Shown piece after piece: positions 59,031-64,000 of a DNA stretch of 64,000 nucleotides (within the stretch, counting starts at the first letter, position 1; each line of letters begins with the position of its first letter). The notes under the pieces were generated by a model, which searched no databases, was not told the DNA's origin, and worked only from the letters and a program-made list of their open reading frames with translations. Both the position numbers and the translations under genes were made by a program. This DNA is from Lytechinus variegatus. Taxonomy: Eukaryota; Echinodermata; Echinoidea; Temnopleuroida; Toxopneustidae. Location: NCBI RefSeq assembly GCF_018143015.1, contig NC_054758.1:9780501-9844500 (forward strand), given 5' to 3'.

Positions 59031-61318
59031 AAAAAGATCCGCACCCAATAGCAAAAACTGTTTTCAGTATTGCTCATTTTCTAAAGAACTTTCTGGTTTA
59101 TCAGTTACTCATACACAAAAAGGATTTTTCTTCCATCACCCACGAACGCTATGACAAAACGGTCTATAAAAAGAAAGAGATTTGCGTATGTTGACTCACT
59201 TCAGGCGCGTAACCAGGGGGAGGTGCTCCCCCAACGCCCCCCAAAAAAAAAAAAGGAAGGAGAAAAAGCAAAAGAAAGAAATGGAAGACAAAGAATAGCT
59301 TTGTTGTTTTTTTTCCTTCTTTTTGGGGGTAAAATGATAAAAACCTAAACGAGACATTCTTCTATATTCATCCAAAATTTTGCTTCCGCGCTCCGCGCGG
59401 AAAAATATAAAAATTGCCATTCCCTTTTGTTTCCCACACACTTTTTTCAATTCCATTTTTGCCCTTCCCAGCTGTTAGAATCGTATATTCTTTCCATAAG
59501 TTATAAAGTATACATGGGTGTAAACAGTATGGAAAGTATTTTTTTTCATATTGCATTAACACAAAATTTTGGCTCCTCTGTTCGGAGCAGGTAAACATTA
59601 CCATCACTCCCCGAATCCCCAAATGCTATTTTCTTCCGCTTTTCAGCAAGTAATTTTTGGCAAAGCATCTGCTCAAATGGGGAGGCATTAAATTCGTGCC
59701 GTGCTGAAGCAAAATTATGTACGATCCTAAACTTTATTCTACATCGCTGCACATCCATCTCTTGTCTTGTTTTGCGCCAGTGACTTGACATTTTGATTAT
59801 CACTGAAGTTTCTCAAACAAAAGGAAGCGCTTAATATAAGCGAAATTACACAATTTTTTTCTTCCAAAATAAATCACAGAGGTTTCTGTACTTGGCGAGC
59901 ATTGGAAAGGAAAAGTCCCTCTTTTAGCTTGCACCATCCTTTTCAAATTTCAAGTTCGTTTTTCTTCTTAGTCAAGTTATATATGATCTAAGAAATATCA
60001 AAATAAGAACAGGATAACGTTTCCGAAAAATTTCTAAAATTCAGAGCTTCAATTCCATTCGCGGGAAGAAATAGGGCCTATTTCCATCCATTATATAATT
60101 CTACTCTGTTTAGCGATTAGAGTTAACGAAATTTAATGTGGATAAACTTTTTGCAATCAAATATGATGTGACAAAGGTAGGCACAATTGTAGGCCTATGA
60201 TTTCTGTTCTTTAATTTCATAAAACGTTTTAAGCATCAATGAGGATGAGGAATTATTTAGAGTTTTTCAATCTTTTACCATTTTTGGGGCGATCATAATT
60301 TCTTTCGAAAAGTATTTTTCTTAAACACAGCAAGTCAATATTCGAGTTGATTGGCGTACTAGGGACCCATGAGACGCCTTCTTTTTATTTGAATTTGATG
60401 AGATATCAAAAACTTCGCGCTCTGTAAGTGTTGGCACGCTTTGCGTGCACTTACCGCCCCTCCAAAATTAAAGGTATTGTTTAACTTTGTGAGTAGCCGA
60501 TTTAAAAAAATCTCAAACCAAGATGAAACATGTGTACAAGTGCATGTATTAGAACTAATAAACCCTGAAAACAACCATTATTGAGCTTATAAAGCTAAAA
60601 CTACTAGTACTAAATAGTACACATAAGTGTATGGGATGAAATGTTTGCGGTCACTTTATATTTCAATTTTTTAAGCACTAAATAATTATTTTCGAACGCA
60701 ATTTTTTCTGGGCTTCATTTTTGTAACATATCACAGACACATGTGACAAGTGTGACCTTCTAGCTCAGAATTTTAAAAAGTCAAACTAATGTTAACCAAT
60801 CACTTTAAATCCTGCCTACGCGGTTGACTCACAGTGGCTCGTTTCATAAGAAGTCACAACATGGTAACGTGATTCAGCCAATGAGAATCAAGGATTTCGT
60901 GTCAGTTACAATAATGAACAAAGGCGCAGTCTGGGGTGTGACATGGTCCCTCCCGCTGAGGCAGAAGAGTTCCGACACTGCCAAGCAAACGAAATGTGTA
61001 CCCCTTCTTCTGCTTTCAAAAGCTGCTTTTCCAAATTTTAATTCCCACCTCCCCAAACACTTTAGTTTCACCATGGACCTACAAGCATGGTTTCACCTCC
61101 ACAGGATGTGCACATCCCCATGCTCAAACCATCCTACGCCCTTCATAAAACGGACTATTTATCTTCTGGCTAGAAATAATTCGCAATGTTATTTTAGGAA
61201 ATGTAAGGGGTAGTTCATTTCACTAGAGAAGGTAACAAACCTGTATTAATTCAGCGCCATGAGGATATAAAGATGACTTGAAAATAGTTCCTAATATGAC
61301 CCAAACTACCCTTGGACC
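59031..61318. other. No gene recognised
   Basis: AT-rich DNA with a purine-rich patch near 59240-59300 and GC words (CGCGCTCCGCGCGG near 59388). Two adjacent weak frames around 60824-61213 show no family signature. Confidence 0.45.
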
Positions 61319-61573
61319 CAGTGGCGGATCCAGGGGGAGGGGGCACAGCCAGTCGGCCCGTGCTCCGCCTTTTGAGAGCCATAATCAAATTTTGTAATCT
61401 GTTTTTATTCAATTATACCCCCTCCATTTCGAAAATCAGAACCTTTGTTTTGCTATTCAAATTTTCCGCCGACGAAATAACCTTCATTATAAGTGAAAAC
61501 CTATTTATTTGGCTTGTCAAATTTTAATCGGGAAAATGTGTCTAACTTTTGGAAAATCCTGGATTCGCCCCTG
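61319..61573. mobile_element. hAT-like MITE, 255 bp
   Basis: The inverted ends CAGTGGCGGATCCAGG and CCTGGATTCGCCCCTG are flanked by CTTGGACC (61311-61318) and CCTGGACC (61574-61581), an 8-base target duplication with one change. No coding potential. Confidence 0.82.
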
Positions 61574-62919
61574 CCTGGACCTCACCGCAAGAAACTATAT
61601 CTATCAAAACTTTGCCAGCGAGTGAAGCGATCTTTACTTTTATATTGTACAGTTTATTATTGAACGTTACTATATTCTAATTAATTATTTGTAAGCCATA
61701 TTCACAGGACAATGGCGTGTGTGATTATTATTTCTTTTTTTTTGCGCCAACAAAAAGGGACCCCCTGGATTGGCCCTAGCATATGCGCTTTTTAATACTT
61801 CTTTTCTTTAAACTGTCAATCCATTAATTTCTGTCTGATTGATATTACTTTGCATTATGTTTGAACTGTAGATGAAAAATGAAGAATGAATTGAATTGGG
61901 AAAATGTGAAGTTCTTCCGCTAATATACTTTGACTCATGCACATAATGATCTTATCGCACTTTGTATAGTTACAATAAAAACATGCGATGCGGAGGGTAT
62001 CTGTCGAAATCGATACTGATATCTAATTTTATCATTTTATAAAGGTAAAGTTTATAAAGCGTTCCATACAAAATGTTTAATGAGACGTCGTCATAGAGAT
62101 CTCTATGAACGTCGTACATCACCTAAACGATAACAAAGAAATAGTTATCACTATTATACTTAGGGGATAACCCTTAAGCATAATAAGGGGAATGATGAGT
62201 CATTAAAAAAAAAAGATACATACAAATGAAATAAATATCAGCAAAATTTGTAATTTTTTATGACGTCAGCTTGCTCTTAATATTTACTCCCTCGACCCTA
62301 TGGAGACATGAATATAGTTTACTTACCTCATTAACTATATCCACGATATCTTGCCCCTGTGATTCTCATGCTCTAGGTGTATTTGCTATATAGTCAGGTT
62401 TCTGTTGGGAGTGAAGTAATAAAGCAATAGATAACGCAATTATACACAGGGGCCAGTGCACGGTTAAAAGAAGGGGGGGGAGGGGGGGGGGGTGAACTGA
62501 CCATGCAAAATGACAACCGGATTGACATTATACCATTTTTTTACACGTTAATTAGAACAATTTAGTTTGTGAGTAGAAAGTCTTTATTGTTGTTTTATGA
62601 TATGAAGAAGATAAGGATCAATAATGAATTAATTCATGGTTTTGTCATCAGTAAAACCACAAGGCGACTTCCTAGTAAGAATCTTTACTGGGCAGTTCCT
62701 GTAAAAAAAAATGTCCGTTATATATCAGACATCATGGACATAGTCCATATCTACTACTACTGCTGCTGCTGCTACTTCGACTACTGTTTCAATGCGCGTA
62801 TTCGGAAGGGGGCTAGGGGCCCAGGCCCCCGGGCGGGCGAAAAGAAGGGCGCCAAAAAGAGGAAGAAATAGAGGAAAAGAAAAGGGGAGAAACAAAGAGG
62901 GAAAAAAAGAAGAGAAAAA
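61574..62919. other. No gene recognised
   Basis: AT-rich DNA with a poly-G run near 62475-62492, a short TAC/TGC triplet run near 62750-62775, a GGGGGCTAGGGGCCCAGG patch and a purine-rich run at 62840-62930. Confidence 0.45.
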
Positions 62920-63530
62920 GAAACAAACACCTCTGGCCGTCTCACCTGCATCGTGAGATTCAATATAGCAGCAGTGCTGACTTTTAAACTACTATAAAAT
63001 AATTATTCACAAAAAATACCATTCATATAACGGTACAATACTACCATGACTACGTTCATTGGCACAAATTGACATTTGGCCTTGATCATGCGATAATTAA
63101 GACTTGTTAGTAATACTTATTTACCCCTATATCCACATTTTATAAACTATATAAAATGTGAAAGTTATGATAGCAATCTAATAATAAACTCCAAAATGGC
63201 AAAAGTTCAATGACCTTAATTATAACCTTGACTTTGGTCATGTGACCTGAAACTCGCATGAGATGTTCAGTTATACTTGATTACTCATGTTCAAGTTTTA
63301 TGAACTAGATCCAAACACGTTCAGAGTTATGATTTTTTTTCAACAAATACCCCAACATGGCCAAAGTCCATTGACCTTGGTCATGTGACCTGAAACTCGC
63401 ACAGAATGTCATTTCAAAAACTTAATCTTCGCTTAAGATTTAGTGTTGACGCCGCCGCTGCCGTCGCCGCTGCCGTCGGAAAAGCGGCGCTAATAGTCTC
63501 ACTCTGCTTCGCAGGTGAGACATAAAGGGG
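62920..63530 (-). repeat. DR1-family dispersed repeat (copy 3)
   Basis: It begins with CCTCTGGCCGTCTCACCTGC and runs through units with CATGTGACCTGAAACTCGCA and TTATGAACTAGATCC. It ends in GTCGGAAAAGCGGCGC and the hairpin GTCTCACTCTGCTTCGCAGG. The hairpin end matches copy 1 inverted. The DR1 words here are decayed. Confidence 0.75.
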
Positions 63531-63562
63531 GAAAGAAAGAGGGAAGGAACAAAACGGGAAGG

Positions 63563-63800
63563 GGCACCGTTTCGATGTTCGATCTAGGGGAGGGGGGGGG
63601 GAGGCGACAAATTTATGTTTTTCTTAAGTGCGCCGATTGATGTTCAACCTAGGGGGGGGGGAATTGATGTTCGACATAGGGGTGCCGAATTGATTTTCAA
63701 CCTAGGGGGTGCCTAGTTGACGTCCGACCTGAGGGCGCCAATTTGATGTTTGGCCGGAGGGCGCCAGATTCATGTTTCACATGGGGGGGGGGGCAAAACT
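63563..63800. repeat. ~30-35-bp tandem repeat, about 7 units
   Basis: Units contain ATTGATGTTCAACCTAGGGG followed by G-runs and a GCGCC word. They are strongly diverged. It lies between the DR1 repeat and the last GCTCGCGC fragment. Confidence 0.75.
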
Positions 63801-64000
63801 TAGTTTTGGTGCTCACATCCAATACTTACATGATTATCTTGTTCCTGATTACCAAAAGTGTTTAGAAAGTCAAAATCTTAGGTCAGAATTTCAAAACTTT
63901 TCATCTCGCGCTTCTCGCTCGCATCAATTATTTAGATTTATACCCATCCTGTTCATGGTCAGAAAAAGTCTTTAAAATGTCCAAATTCTAGGTCAGAATA
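63801..64000. repeat. GCTCGCGC-type dispersed repeat block 3 (cut by window end)
   Basis: CTCGCGCTTCTCGCTCGCAT at about 63905 is followed by ATTATTTAGA, and two CTAGGTCAGAAT words lie about 115 bases apart. This is the same family as blocks 1 and 2. Confidence 0.6.

Noticed and set aside
60824-61213. 129-residue plus-strand frame
   Set aside because: Mixed composition, no recognised domain, no splice-linked neighbours and surrounding repeat-like DNA; too weak to call.

Overview
This is metazoan nuclear DNA, most probably from a sea urchin. The evidence is split genes with GT/AG introns of 0.4 to 5 kb, a very large ankyrin-repeat exon of the type expanded in echinoids, tRNA-derived SINEs, many non-autonomous DNA transposons with intact target-site duplications (TSDs), and foldback elements whose arms are arrays of short degenerate words, a structure reported for sea-urchin TU elements. 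No prokaryotic operon, CRISPR array, retrovirus-like or capsid-bearing element is visible.

Layout. Positions 1-2559 hold intronic or intergenic DNA with a 1.6-kb nested foldback transposon. Positions 2560-17262 (+) hold a multi-exon gene. Three exons encode a KMT5A/SETD8-like SET methyltransferase domain. They join in phase to a large exon carrying an in-frame 13-residue minisatellite, two zinc-finger-like modules and a tyrosine-recombinase (Crypton-like) core with all four main catalytic residues. Short Ser/Pro/Gly exons and a basic C-terminal domain follow. The introns contain a piggyBac-like element, a TA-flanked element, hairpins and a 162-bp repeat bearing nuclear-receptor DR1 sites.

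Positions 17.3-38.3 kb have no convincing gene. They hold a decayed LINE, hairpin MITEs, a 54-bp minisatellite, microsatellites, a TA-flanked long-inverted-repeat element, a possible 4.3-kb foldback element (32.74-37.10 kb), a SINE and the first block of a GCTCGCGC-type dispersed repeat. Positions 38.3-40.7 kb are a segmental duplication containing a MITE and a 0.8-kb insert.

On the minus strand, 50979-44471 is an ankyrin-repeat gene: one 3.3-kb exon with about 29 repeats, then three tandem copies of a two-exon module. A minus-strand exon at 41710-40769 encodes a hydrophobic segment followed by an Ig-like ectodomain. It is phase-compatible with the last module exon and may be a separate gene or the 3' end of the same one. 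A TU-like foldback element (41.78-44.22 kb) lies between them.

Positions 51-64 kb are repeats: GCTCGCGC blocks, further foldback and hAT-like MITEs, a nested transposon insertion, a duplicated 0.33-kb segment and two more copies of the DR1-bearing repeat.

The strongest unusual object is the predicted SET / coding-minisatellite / zinc-finger / tyrosine-recombinase protein. All exon models were made by eye from splice signals, phase and protein patterns; none is backed by transcripts.
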